Shown here: positions 33,301 to 45,201 of the stretch, piece by piece
Layout of the letters: each line of letters opens with the position of its first letter
How positions within the stretch are numbered: position 1 is the first letter of the stretch
NCBI GenBank assembly: GCA_030035585.1
Contig: CM057464.1
Location: 31,451,465 to 31,515,464 of the forward strand
Length of the DNA stretch: 64,000 nt
Reading direction: 5' to 3'
Source of the DNA: Dugong dugon
Lineage: Eukaryota > Chordata > Mammalia > Sirenia > Dugongidae
Position numbers and translations under genes: made by a program
The notes under the pieces: model-generated
Seen by the model: only the letters and a program-made list of their open reading frames with translations
What the model was told of the DNA's origin: nothing
Database searches by the model: none

Positions 33301-34532
33301 TGTGGGTTTTATTTATTTTTTTAATTATACTTTAGATGAAGGTTTACAGAACAAATAGTTTCTCATTAAACAGCCAGTACACATATTGTTTTATGACATT
33401 GGTTAAGAATCCCACGACGTGTCAATCCTCTCCCTTCTTGAGCCTGGAGGACATTTTTTTTTTTTTTTGGATGAAAATATACATAGCCAAAATTATGGCA
33501 TTTTGAAAGTTTCTACATGTACAATTCACTGACATCAATTACATTCTTCCAGCTGTGCTGCTATTCTCACTATCCTTTTCCAAACTATTCCATCACCATT
33601 ATCTTCAACTCACTGTCCCCTAGGTTTTCCATCAAACCTTTTGAGTTGCTGTTGGCAATTTGATCTCATATAGATAATTGGTGTTTTTGTTTTTTGTACC
33701 TTAGATGAAGGTTTGCAGAAGAAATAGTTTCTCATTAAACAGTTAGTACACATATTGCACTATGACAATGGTTAACAACTCTGTGACATGTCAACACTGT
33801 CTCTTGTCAAACTTGGATTCCCTATCACCAGCTTTCCTGTTCCCTCCTACCTTCTAGTCCTTGTCCCTGGACTGCTGTGCCTCATTAGTCCTGTTTTGTT
33901 TTAAGAGGCTGTCCAGTCCCCAGCTGAATAGTGAACTTTGGGAGGGGCTTCATCACTGAGCTAAAAGGGTGTCCGGGGGCCATACACTTGGGGTTTCTCC
34001 AGTCTGTCAGGCCAGTAAATCTGGTCTTTTTTTTGTGAGTTAGAATTCTGTTCTACATCCTTTTCCAGCTCTGTCCAGGACCCTCTATTGTGATCCTGGT
34101 CAGACCAGTCAGTGGTGGTAGCAGGGCACAGTCTAGCTGTACTGGACTCAGTCTGGTGGAGGCCATGGTAGCTGTGGTCCATTAGTCCTTTGGACTAGTC
34201 TTTTCCTTGTATCTTGTTCTCTTCATTCTCCCTTGCTCCCAAAGGTGTGAGACCAGTGGAGTATCTTAGATGGCTGCTCACAGACTTTTAAGACCCCAGA
34301 CGCTACTCACCAAGGTACAATATAGAACATTATCTTTCTAAACTGTGTTTTGCCAATTGAGCTAGATGTTCCCAGAGACCATGGTCCCCACAGCCCTCTG
34401 CCCAGCAATTCAGCCCCTCAGGGAGTTTGGAAGTGCCTATGGAGCTTCCATGACCTTTCCTTCTACAAATTGTGCTGGCTTCCCCAGTCATGTGTACTGT
34501 CTTACCCTTCACCAAAGTTACCACTTATCTAT

Positions 34533-34898
34533 TTAGTTCCCCCCGATCCTTCCCATCCCTTGTAACCAACGAAGATTGTTTCTTTTTGTGTGTAAACATT
34601 TACATGAGTTATACAGTAGAGGTCTCATATGATATTTGTCCTTGTGTGATTGACTGATTTCACTCAGCATGATGTCCTCCAGTTTCATCCATGTTATGAG
34701 ATGCTTCACAGATTCAACGTTGTTCTTTATCTTTCTAAAATACTCCATTGTGTGTATGTACCATAGTTCATTTATCCATTCATCTATTGCTGGGCATCTA
34801 GGTTGTTTCCATCTTTTTGTTATCGTGAACAGTGCTTCAGTGAATATGGGTGTGCTTATGTCTATTAGTGTGATGGCTCTTATTTCTCTAGGATACAT
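34533..34898 (-). pseudogene. L1 ORF2 C-terminal stub of copy B
   Basis: Retains the last part of ORF2 (PREIRAITLIDISTPIF, RWKQPRCPAIDEWIN, LEDIMLSEISQS). Endonuclease, RT and the Cys-rich motif are gone. A frameshift close to the junction separates it from the spacer frame that is continuous in copy A. Confidence 0.8.
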
Positions 34899-35353
34899 TC
34901 CTAGGAGTGGGATTGCATTTTGTAGTTTTTTGGGTTTTTTTTGTGGTGCTGACGTTTTCTTTGTTCCTCTTTCTCTCCTGTGCTGAGTTCCTTTTGTTTG
35001 TGGATTTTTTTTTCATTTCTTTTGTTTCTGTAAGTTTTGTTTTTACTGAGACTTTATGTTTTTCTTCTTTATTTTGATGAATAGGTTTGTTAACTTTCTT
35101 CGTGGTTACCATGAAATTCTCCCTTATCTTCCTAGATTTGTACCAGTCTAATATTACTTGGTATTGCTTGACTTCTTCTCCATTAGAAGGTTCTATAACT
35201 ACACTGTTTATTCCCTCTTTTATTGTTCTGATGCTGTGGTCATTTATGGATTAACCTCTCTGGTTCTCTTTTGTAATTCTTTTGGTTTTGAATAGTCCTT
35301 AAGAGTTCATTTCCCTGGTTGGTATCTGGCTAGTACAATCCTTTGTCCTATAT

Positions 35354-36408
35354 TCAGCCTGTGGTCTGATATTGTTTGTTCTTAGATTGAAGGACTTCCT
35401 TTAATAAGTCTGGTAAGTTTTGTTTGGTTTTTACATAGTCCCTTAATTTCTGTTTATCTGGAAATGACCTAATTTCACCAACATATTTGAATGAGAGTTT
35501 TGCAGGATAGATTATTCTTGGCTGGAAATTTTTTTCTTTCAAGGTTTTATATATGTCATCCCATTGCCTTCTTGCCTTCATGGTTTATGCTGAATAATCT
35601 GAGCTTAGACTTATTGTTTCTCCTCTGTATGTGACTTTTTGTTTTTCTTGAGCTGCTCTCAGAATTCTTTGTCTTTGGTTTTAGCTAGTGTGATTATGAT
35701 ATGCCTTGGTGATTTTCTTTTGGGGTCTATCCTATATGGGGTTCATTGAGCTTCTTGGATAGTCAACTTTTCATCTTTCATGATATTGGGGAAGCTTTCT
35801 GTCATCAATTCTTCAATGATCCTCTCTGTGTTTTCTGTTTTCTCTCCCTGTTCTGGAAATCTGATCACTTGCAGATTTTTGCTTTTGATTGTATCCCACA
35901 TAATTCTCAGGGTTTCTTCATTTTTCTTCATTCTTTTTTCTGATGTTTCCTCAGAGTTGTATCCAAGTGTTTGTCTTCAATTTTGCTGATCCTATCTTCC
36001 ATCATTTCAAATCTAGTCCTCAGCCCTTCTATGACACTGTCCATTTCTGAAATCTTGTTTATCTTTTGGATTTCTAATTGTCGTTTTTGTATGATTTCTA
36101 GTTGTGAATTTATTTTAGCATTTTGTTCCTGTATTATTTTCTTGAATTCTTCTATTTTTTTGGTCTGTATTTTCCATGAATTTGTCTGCCTTTTCCATGA
36201 GTTTGTCTATTTTTTCCTCATTTTTGTCTGTTTTTTGCCTCAACTCTTGCATAGTTCTGAATATTAGAGATTTGAATTCCCTATTAGTTAGTTCTAGTGC
36301 CTTTTCTTCTACTGTAAGGTCATCTGGTGTTTTATTTTGGATGTCTACTGGAACCATCCTGTCTTGTTTTTGTAAATGTTTTGATATGGTCTGCTACCTT
36401 CAGGGCAT
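35354..36408 (-). pseudogene. L1 ORF1 remnant of copy B
   Basis: Open pieces: 36115-36357 (MVPVDIQNKTPDDL and the acidic coiled coil), 35743-35931 (RRM end, PEQGEKTENTERIIEEL), and 35354-35581 (C-terminal domain, identical at protein level to copy A). Frameshifts separate them. The start at 36408 is inferred by alignment with copies A and D. Confidence 0.85.
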
Positions 36409-37869
36409 TCAGTGGTTATTTTCCTCGTTTATTAATTGTAGATTTGTTTCGTCCTGCTTTTTTGTTTTATTTGGTTATGTCTGAGCAGGAGGGCTGTGTG
36501 TTCTTTGTTATTTGCTTATCTGTGGGCACGATACTTTTCAGCTCCTTCTCCAATTGGCAGGGTCAGTCACTTAGGTGTGGTACAGCAGGGCAGGTCCACA
36601 TGAAGAGGAGTTGCTTGGATAGGTTTTTTGTGGCATGTACTAGGGCTGACAGTATGGACTGGGAGTCAGTGCAGGGCAGGTTCCAGTAGACTGTGCCTGT
36701 GTTGCTTGGGAGTGGTGCAGGTAGGCAGGAAGGAGGGGGTAGATTGTGATGTGTGGAGCTAAGATGTGTACGGGAAAGGAGAGAGAGGAGAGAGGAACAG
36801 GAGCCAAAAACATACACACAAACAAAAAAAGAATACTAAGCCAGCTTGCTATTGGAGTGGAGAGGTCAGAGACTGGGAAATGGGGAAAAACAAAAATGAA
36901 AAAAAAAGAAAAAGGGTAAAAGAAAAAAATGAATAAATCGAGAAACTGGTAATGAAGAAAGACAAAAAGGGAATAAAAGAGAGAAGAAAACAACGAATAC
37001 AAAAAAAACCCTGAAAACAAAAACAAGAAAAAATAAATGCCCCCAGGGATGTCTCTGTGCATCTGCACAGAGTAAGGGACTAGATTCCAAGCCACGTGGT
37101 ACTGCCTGGCTAGAAGGGGCTCCCAAGCCAATAAAAGAAAAAGAAAACAAACAAATCAAAACAGAACAAAGCAGAGCAAACCAACAAACAAAAAAGCCCC
37201 AGGGGTCCCACCAGCATGGCGGCACAGGCCAGGAAGCAGTTTCACAGTCAAGCGGTGTTTCACAGCCTTTCAGGAAGAAGCAAAGATGGTGCAGGGAGCC
37301 AGGTATTTGAGAGAAAGGAGGGGGAGGTGGTGAGAGATAAGGAAGAAATCTAAAGAAGTGGGAAAAAAACAACACCAGCAGCCAACAAATGGCACCCAGG
37401 GAGCTGGCCAGCGCGGACAGGTGGAATCCAAGCAGGACTAGGGGGAAGCTCGTGTTTCCCGGCCAATAGACTGTGGCTGCAGGAAGCAGAGGAGGCTAAG
37501 TGGGGGTGAAGAAGGGTGGGGGGGTGGGAAAGACTATATCATGGGTTACCGGTTGTTGTGTCTCTTGCTGGAAGCTCCTTGAAGCTGCTTTCTTGTACCT
37601 CTTGTTTGCTGATCTCCGATAGGAGTCCAAGATGGCAGATCCGTGCTGTGGTAGCTGATAGGGGACCTCTGCATGCATCTCTCCTCATTCTCTGTTCTAG
37701 GTCAGTTTCTTATTCCATTCGGTGCTTGGCTGAGTTCTTTATCTCTTCATTTGATGCTTAGGGTTTCAGGATTGACATGTGACTCTGTTTGACTTAGTTT
37801 TTCAGATCTTTGCTGCCATGGGACCACGTGGTCCTTCTGACTATAGTGCCATGTTGCCTGGATGTCTTC
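36409..37869 (-). promoter_or_regulatory. L1 copy B 5' UTR
   Basis: About 1.46 kb, collinear with the copy A 5' UTR, including the purine-rich plus-strand run at 36780-37180. In L1 this region holds the internal promoter. Confidence 0.65.
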
Positions 37870-37883
37870 TGTGGGTTTTATTT

Positions 37884-38560
37884 TTAATGAAGGGAAGATA
37901 TATAGTTAGAATGTATACTGAGCTCTTATATATCTGTTTATTTTTCCTTTACACCTGAACAAATACTTGGCTAGAAGAGGTACTATTTTGTTTAGGTTAC
38001 AACTCTGTTCTGTGTAAACTGTTGGCCAGGGATTGCAAACCAATGATTTAGAAGCCATGTTGCCTGCTGATGTGTTTTGTTAGACCTGTAGAATATCAGC
38101 AGAAAATGTGTATTTGTTGTTGGCTGTTTTAAAACCTGGAGATTTCACATAAAAATCCTAATCTCTAGCTTCTCATAAAAGGTTAGAACAGTTGGCAACA
38201 CTGGACTAACGTTCTCATATAGACACAGAATCAGCTGAGTGGCAATTTCTGCCTTTAGTCTAAACCTGGAATCTCCAGTCACCGCATTGCTTTTTTGCCG
38301 TTTCACTCTTTGATATTACCTGCCTGACTTCTAATGGCCGTTGATATTGTGAGCCTTACTCAGTTCGTGTCTAGCATTTTGTGTTATTGAAAACAATTGT
38401 GAAACAATTGTGGCTTTTGTTGTTTGTTGTTGTGATTTTTTTTTAGTGCTTTGCTTGGATGGATGTTAGGAGCATTCTTTAAAAGTCTCAAATGTATGAG
38501 AAGCAACGCAACAAAACTTTATGAGCTTACGTCTAAGTATTTACCTCCATTTACTTTGTC
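37884..38560. other. Unassigned intergenic DNA
   Basis: No gene evidence. 'aaaggttagaacagttggcaa' near 38180 looks repeat-like but I cannot name it. Confidence 0.35.
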
Positions 38561-38876
38561 GTTGTTGTTGTTGGGTGCTGTCGAGTTGGTTCTACCTCAT
38601 AGCAATTCTATGTACAACACAACAAAACATTGCCCAGTCCTGTGCCATCCTCACAATCGTTGCTATGTTTGAGCCCATTCATAAAGTTTTCACTGGTCAA
38701 TATTTTTAGAAGTAGATAGTCAGGTACTTCTTCCTAGTCTATCTTCGTCTGGAAGCTCTGCTGAAACCTGTCTACCATGGATGACCCTGTGGTATTTGAA
38801 ATACTCGTGGCATGGCTGCCAGCATCACAGCAACATGCAAGCCACTACAGTACAACAAACTGACAAACTGACTTTG
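38561..38876 (-). mobile_element. Non-autonomous RTE derivative (minus)
   Basis: Tail 'gttgttgttgttgggtgctg', then the RTE 3' UTR order 'cattgcccagtcctgtgcc', 'atcctcacaatcgttgct', followed by a segment not in the long RTE copies: 'ttttagaagtagatagtcagg', 'cttcgtctggaagctctgct', 'gcatcacagcaacatgcaag'. No coding region is visible. It behaves as a short element sharing the RTE 3' end. Confidence 0.75.
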
Positions 38877-39127
38877 CTGCTATGTTCATTCTGCAGACCA
38901 AAGTTTAAGAATTTTTGCTTCTATTATTCCTTTATTATGCCAGAAGTTGACCCTATTTTTGTTCCTTTTCACTGCCCTCTCCATCTATTATGTTTTTTCA
39001 CGTTGTTTTCATTTTTGTTTCCTCTGTTTTAAGAGAAACACTCAAGTTTTTATTCATTATTAATAACTCAATTTTCTGTAATGCTGATACTGCTCTTTAT
39101 TACTTCTAATATAGATTTAATTACCCT
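38877..39127. other. Unassigned T-rich DNA
   Basis: No gene or repeat recognised between the RTE derivative and the next AfroSINE. Confidence 0.35.
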
Positions 39128-39138
39128 ATGGTATTTTA

Positions 39139-39344
39139 AGGAGCCTTGGTTGCACAATGGTTAAGCACTCAGCTGCTAACCAAAAGTTGGTGGTTTGAAC
39201 CCACCAGAGACTCTGTGGGAGAAAAAACCTGCCAGTCTTCTCCCATAAAGATTACAGCCTAGAAAACCCAATGGTGCAGTTCTAGTCTATCATATAGGGT
39301 CACTCTGAGTCACAATTGACTTGATGGCACACGAAAACAACAAC
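39139..39344 (+). mobile_element. AfroSINE, long variant (plus)
   Basis: Head 'ggagccttggttgcacaatgg', 'cagctgctaaccaaaagttg', 'gattacagcctagaaaaccc', tail 'gacttgatggcacacgaaaac'. Direct repeats ATGGTATTTTA (39128-39138 and 39345-39355) flank it, so the copy is complete. Confidence 0.92.
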
Positions 39345-39359
39345 ATGGTATTTTAGTTT

Positions 39360-39560
39360 TGAATATACTAATAATATTTACTGAACACTTAACTATGTGC
39401 CAAACACCATGTAAACACTTTGATTGCATTATCTGAATTAATTTTTCCAAAAATCCTATGAAGAATGTACTATCATCCCTTTTCAAGGTGAAGAGAATAA
39501 GGCTGTCAGAGATTTAAGTAATTTTCCAAGATAAAAGAGTTTAAAAATATGGAACCAGGA
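39360..39560 (-). repeat. MIR SINE (minus)
   Basis: Reverse complement of MIR: 'actatgtgccaaacaccatg', 'cctatgaagaatgtactatc', 'agagatttaagtaattttcc'. It immediately follows the AfroSINE target duplication. Confidence 0.8.
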
Positions 39561-40943
39561 TATGTAAGTAGGCATGGATTATCCTGTGTTGGTGTTAACG
39601 TTTATCTGAATCCAAGTAGAACCATCCTTTCAGATATTAAAATATAGAAGATATTGCTGCTCACACCCCACCCAGTCAACTTTCTGGTCCTGTATTGTCT
39701 TTAATCTACTAAGGATCTGTTGGCCTGTGAAACAATCTTATGGTCTTATGACTTGATTATACTGTTATGAGGGAGGAGTCTTATGCTGGATAGACTGAAG
39801 CCTCTAATTCTTACATTGCAAAAAAACAAAAACAGAAACAAAATGGTTAAGTAAATATCCCAGTATCTGGATCTAAAATGCTAACCTACATCCATCTTGG
39901 CCTCAGGAACGTTTCATCCCTCAGGAATCATGGGCCCAGAGAGGCATTAAAGGATGAAATGGAGCCAAAGGTTGGAATGATGTGTCTATTTCTCAGAGAA
40001 GAGCTTTCACAACAGAGAAAGGTGGACATTTGCCTCTGTGAGTCTGTGTAGGTGGAAATCCCCACCTTATTAACCCCATGTGGCTTTACCATTCTGCCTC
40101 CAGACTAAGCTTTTCTTAGTTGACTCTAAAACTTTTGCCTGACACATTTTTGACCAACATTTGAAGTTTCCTGTGTTGTTGAATCTTTGCATCTATTTTT
40201 CTGTTTTTGTATTATAGGGGAAAGGTTGCAGAAAGTGAATTAGGCAGCACTGATTGCCAACAGCATAAGCAGAACACTCTCTTATGTCAAGAAGATGAGG
40301 CTGGTAATGGCTTTTTCCCTCTTGTGCCAGTTTGTCCTAACACCCAGTGTGTGCCAGCAGTTCTTTTTTAAATTCACCATATATGGATGTACAAAGTGCC
40401 TTTTGACTACAACTGCAGATGGTCTTTGAAGAGCCAATTCCTATTTTCTACTGTACCTTTTCGATTGTCATTCCTCGGAAATATTGGGGCATGAAAAAGT
40501 GTATATAAATTTCTTAAATAGGCTATTTTATATTGAGATGTTATTTAAAAGTTTCTTTTTTTTTCTTTAAAATATTTTTTTCACATCTTTCAGACCAAGT
40601 TTAATTCTGATGTGGTAACTCTAAATTGTCAGAGATTTTTTTCATGGTCAAGGCTGAATGGCTTAAAACAATTCCAAATTCTATCTCATGTACCTAATAC
40701 ATGTTAGTTTAATGAATGGCCTGTGTGGAAGTAACAATAGCTAAATTATGAAATCTGTCAAAAATCCATTTTACCATGGTCTAGTTCTTTATTATTTGAT
40801 ACAAAGAGGAAGAATAAGTGGGACTGGAAAAGGACAGAGTGTGAAAATTAAGCAAAAATTGTGGACTAAAGCTTGAAATTAAAATCTCAACTAAAGTTTA
40901 GTTTAAGAAAACAAACACAAATAAACAATCTGAACCTAGACTG

Positions 40944-40947
<4 letters not shown>

Positions 40948-41000
<53 letters not shown>
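40948..41000. repeat. (GT)n microsatellite
   Basis: Uninterrupted run of about 26 GT units, likely polymorphic and able to adopt Z-DNA in principle. Confidence 0.97.
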
Positions 41001-41002
<2 letters not shown>

Positions 41003-41463
41003 ATGCACGTGGTGCCTGACCATGGTGCATTAGCTCATTGGCTGTGACTGCAGTGTTTCTTCTGGAAAGAATGGGTGACTTGTGAGCATGATCTCATCCA
41101 TCCTTGAGAAGCAGGAGATTGTTTATGTGCAAAGACTATTAATAATAGTTCTGGAGAGAGGAAGTGTTGCTTAATGATTGGAGTCAGCACTTTAGATTCT
41201 ATTTCTGGATACATCAGTTTTTTGTTATGTGGCTTTATACAGGTCACATTCTCTTAGGACCCCTGTTTGTATATCTGTTTGGTTGGCAGACTAATAGTTT
41301 CCATTTTGTTACTTCATGGATATTTCATGGGTATTAATAACTTTAGGTAAAGTAGCCTGCAAAAAATGCTTTAAAGTATTTGGAGAACCTCCAGAACAAA
41401 GGAAGCAAGTATGACTTTTCTGGAAAAAAGGGTAGTATCTTTTCAAAGTAAGTGTTGTGTGGT

Positions 41464-41502
41464 CTTCTTTTCTTCTTCTTCTTCTTTTTTTTTTTTTTTT
41501 TA
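41464..41502. repeat. (TTC)n/T-run pyrimidine tract
   Basis: 'ttcttttcttcttcttctt' followed by about 17 T's. Confidence 0.9.
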
Positions 41503-41690
41503 ATGGAAAGACTCAATATTGCCAAGTATGTTCTATAAACTTTCTTTCCAAAATTGTCACCTTACAGCTTCTCACCAGAAGCTATATGAGTTTCACATGA
41601 CCTCATTATTAGCTGTTTTGTGACACATTTTCTTATTATTTTTCAAAGAGGAAAAGTCATAATCAAGTTAGGCATCTCTAGAGTAATGGA

Positions 41691-41899
41691 GGATCCCTGG
41701 TAGCTCAGTGGTTAAAGCACTCAGCTGCCAACCAAAAGGTCAGCGGTTTGAACCCACTGGCTGCTCTGCAGGAGAAAGATGTGGTAGTCTGCTTCTGTAG
41801 ATTTACAGCCTTGGGAACCCTATGGGGCAGTTCTACACTGTTGTTTAAGGGTTGCTATGAGTTAGAATTGATGCAATAACAGTGGATTTGCTTTTGGTT
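41691..41899 (+). mobile_element. AfroSINE, long variant (plus)
   Basis: Head 'ccctggtagctcagtggttaa', 'ccaaaaggtcagcggtttg', 'gcaggagaaagatgtggtag', tail 'gagttagaattgatgc'. Direct repeats TAGAGTAATGGA (41679-41690) and TAGAGTGATGGA (41900-41911) flank it. Confidence 0.92.
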
Positions 41900-43730
41900 T
41901 AGAGTGATGGAAATTTGGGAACTGTTTGTGGAAGAACAGTTTTTCTTCATATTAAAACTGTACTTGTGAGGACAAGTCCACTCCTCCTCATAAGATGCTC
42001 TGGCAGATAAGTGAGTAAAATATTGTTCCACTGATTGGGACCAAGTAGGAAGCATAGAGTTTGAGATGTAGGCTTAGGGAAAATGACTAAGTAAATGTGT
42101 TTGCAAGAATCTAGAGACCAAGGTGACTTCCGGGCAACAAGGTACTATATATAGACAGAAGCACCACACAGTCCCTTCACAGCAAAGAGGTGAAAATCTA
42201 AGTAAAACAGAGACACACGTCAGTCCTGAAATCCTAACCATCAAATGAAGAGATAAAGAACTCAGCCAAGCACCAAATGGAATAAGAAACTGACCAAGAA
42301 CAGAGAGTGAGAAGAGATACAAGCAGAGGTCCCCTATTAGCTACCACAGCATGGATTTGCCATCTTAGACTCCTGTCAGAGACCAGCAAACAGGGGGTAT
42401 GAGAAAGCAGCTTCATGGAGTTTCCAGCAGGAGACAGAACAACCGGTAACCAGTGATATACGCTTTCCCACCCCCCCCACTTCTTCGTTGGCACTCGGTT
42501 ACCTCTGCTTCCTGCAGCCACAGTCTTTTAGCCAGGAAGCAAAAACTTCACCCCAGTGTCACTTGGATTCTACTCACCCGCACTGACCAGCTACCTGAGT
42601 GCCATTTGTTGGCTGCTGGTGTTGCTTTTTTCTGCTTCTTTAGATTTTTTTCCTTACCACTCACCACCTCTCCCTCCTTTCTCTCAAACAACTGGCTCTC
42701 TGTGCCATCTTTGCTTCTTCCTGAAAGGCTGAAAAACACCACTCAACTATGAAACTGCTTCTCGGCCTGTGCCACCACGCTGGTGGGACCCACCCCTCCC
42801 CAGGGCTTTTTTTGTTTATTTGTTTGTTCTGTTTTGATTTGTTTGTTTTCTTGCCTTGGGAGCCCCTTCTAGCTGGGCAGTACTGTGCAGCTTGGCAGCC
42901 GCTCCTTTACTCTGCGCAGACACACAGTGACATCCCTGGGGGAATTTGTTTTTTCTTGTTTTTGTTTCTTTGTTTTGTTTTCTTCTGTCTCTTTTTCCCT
43001 TTGTCTTTCTTCATTTCCAGTTTCTTGTCTGTCTATACTTACCTTCTCTTCTTGTCACTGTGTGACACCTCTACCCCTTCTAGCCAGGCTGTACTTCACA
43101 GCCTGGGAGCAACTTCCCCAGTCCTAGCAGCTGCACTGGTGGGATCCCTGGGGGCTTTTCTTTTCTTTTTTTTTTTTCTTCTAATTTTTATTTATTCATT
43201 TTTCTTTTACCCTTTTTCTTTTCTTTTTCCTTTTTGTTTTTCTCCATTTCAGACTCTAATCTCTCCATTCCAACACCAAGCTCCCTTAGCACTCTTGTTT
43301 GTTTGTTTGTGTGTATGTTTTTGGCTCCTCTTCTTCTCTCCTCTCTCTCCTCTTTCCCATACCCATCTAAGCTCCACATATCACAATCTCCCCCCTCCTT
43401 CCTGCCTACCTTCACTGTGCACTGAACATCACACCCCCGAGCAGCACAGGCATGGCCTATCGAAACCTGCCCTGCACTGATTCCCAGCCCGCCCTGTCGG
43501 CCCTAGTGTGTGTCACAAACAACCCATCCCAGCAACTCCCCTTCAGCTGTACCTGCCCTGCATCACTGACCCTGCCCATTGGAGAGGAGGTGAAAAGCAT
43601 CATGCCCACAGACGAGCAAACAACAAAGAATGCACAGCCTGTCTGCTCAGACATAACTAAATAAAACAAAAAATCAGGACAAACAAAACAAACAAATCTA
43701 CAATCAATAAATGAGGAAAATAACTACTGA

Positions 43731-44782
43731 ATGTCCAAAGACAGCAGACAATAACAAAACTTATACAAAAATAGGACAGGATGGTTCCAGCGGGCATCCA
43801 AAATAGAACACCAGATGACCTTACAGTAGAAGAAAAGGCACTAGAACTACCTGATAGAGAATTCACATCTCTAATATTCAGAATTATCTAAGAGTTGAAG
43901 CAAAAAGCAGACAAAAATGAGGAAAAAATAGACAAATTCATGGAAAAGGCAGAAAAACTCATGAAAAAGGCAGGCAAAAAATGGAGGAATTCAAGAAAAT
44001 AATACAGGAACAAAATGCTAAAATAAATTCACAACTAGAAATCATACAAAAACAACAATTAGAAATCCAAAAGATAAACAAGATTTCAGAAATGGACAGT
44101 GTCATAGAAGGGCTGAGGACTAGATTTGAAATGATGGAAGACAGGATCAATGAAATTGAAGACAAATACTTGGTTACAACTCTGAGGAAAAATCAAAAAA
44201 AGAATGAAGAAAATTGAAGAAACCCTGAGAATTATGCGGTATACAATCCAAAACAAAAATCTGGGAGTGATCAGAGTTCCAAAACAGAGGGAGAAAACAG
44301 AAAAACACAGAGAGGATCATTGAAGAGGTGCTGACAGAAAACTTCCCCAATATCATGAAAGATGAAAAGCTGACTATCCAAGAAGCTCAACAAACCCCAT
44401 ATAGGATAGACCCCAAAAGAAAAGTACCAACGCATATCATAATCACACTCACTAAAACCAAAGACAAAGAATCCTGAGAGCAGCTTGAGAAAAACAAAAA
44501 GTCACATACAGAGGAGAAACAATAAGACTAAGCTCGGATTATTCAGCAGAAACCATGAAGGCAAGAAGGCAATGGGATGACATATATAAAACCTTGAAAG
44601 AAAAAAAATTCCAGCCAAAAATAATCTATCCTGCAAAACTCTCATTCAAATATGATGGTGAAATTAGGACACTTAAAGATAAACAGAAATTAAGGACATA
44701 TTTAAAAACCAAACCAAACTTACAAGACTTATTAAAGGGAGTCCTTCAATCTGAAAACAAACAATATCAGACTACAGGCTGA
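43731..44782 (+). pseudogene. L1 ORF1 remnant of copy C
   Basis: Same length as the ORF1 of A and B. Open pieces are the coiled-coil part (43981-44217, EEFKKIIQEQNAKINSQ) and the C-terminal domain (44555-44782, KARRQWDDIYKTLKEKK). The RRM region between them is out of frame. The C-terminal tail differs from A/B (YDGEIRTLKDKQKLRTYL against YVGEIRSFPDKQKLRDYV). Confidence 0.87.
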
Positions 44783-45201
44783 ATATAGTACACAGGATTG
44801 TGCCAGCCAGATACAAACCTCAAAATGAACTCTCAAGGACTATCCAAAACCAAAAGAATTATAACAAGGAACCAGAGAGGTTAATCTGTAAATGACAGCA
44901 AACAAGAGTGTGAATAAATGGTGTAGGTATAGAACCTTCTTATGGAGAGGAAGGCAAAGGAATACCAAGTAATAATAGACTGATTCAAACCTAGGAAGAT
45001 AAGGGTAAATTTCAAGGTAACCACAAAAAGTTAACAAATCTATTCATCAAAATAAAGAAGAAAAACATAAAGTCTCAGTAAAAACAAAACCTAGAAAAGC
45101 AAAAGAAATGAAAAAAAAAACCCACAAACAAAAAGAATTCAGCACAGGAGAGTAAGAGGAACAAAGAAAATGTCAGCACCACAAAAAAAAAGCACTACAA
45201 A

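Larger units (their letters stand above)
33315..37869 (-). mobile_element. L1 copy B: 5'-complete L1 lacking most of ORF2
   Basis: Same architecture and length as copy A: 5' UTR (37869-36409), ORF1 (36408-35354), spacer, ORF2 stub, long 3' UTR with two tail modules. A 14-bp direct repeat TGTGGGTTTTATTT flanks it (33301-33314 and 37870-37883), different from copy A's, so A and B are separate insertions. The ORF2 deletion junction (34915/34916) matches copy A: the spacer ending with the ORF2 start region is joined to 'caatcccactcctagg' near the ORF2 end. Confidence 0.92.
39561..41678. other. Unassigned DNA with GT and pyrimidine simple repeats
   Basis: No gene or interspersed repeat recognised. 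The GT repeat and the pyrimidine tract are annotated separately. Confidence 0.4.

Noticed and set aside
13009..37869. Segmental duplication of the whole A/B region
   Set aside because: Flanks are unrelated and each copy has its own target-site duplication, so they are separate insertions.
40948..41000. CRISPR-like or other spaced repeat array
   Set aside because: Pure GT dinucleotide run with no spacers. No CRISPR array is seen anywhere, and the DNA is mammalian.
42749..43480. 243-codon plus-strand frame
   Set aside because: It lies in the pyrimidine-rich 5' UTR of L1 copy C. The Phe/Leu/Ser-rich protein is a composition artefact.
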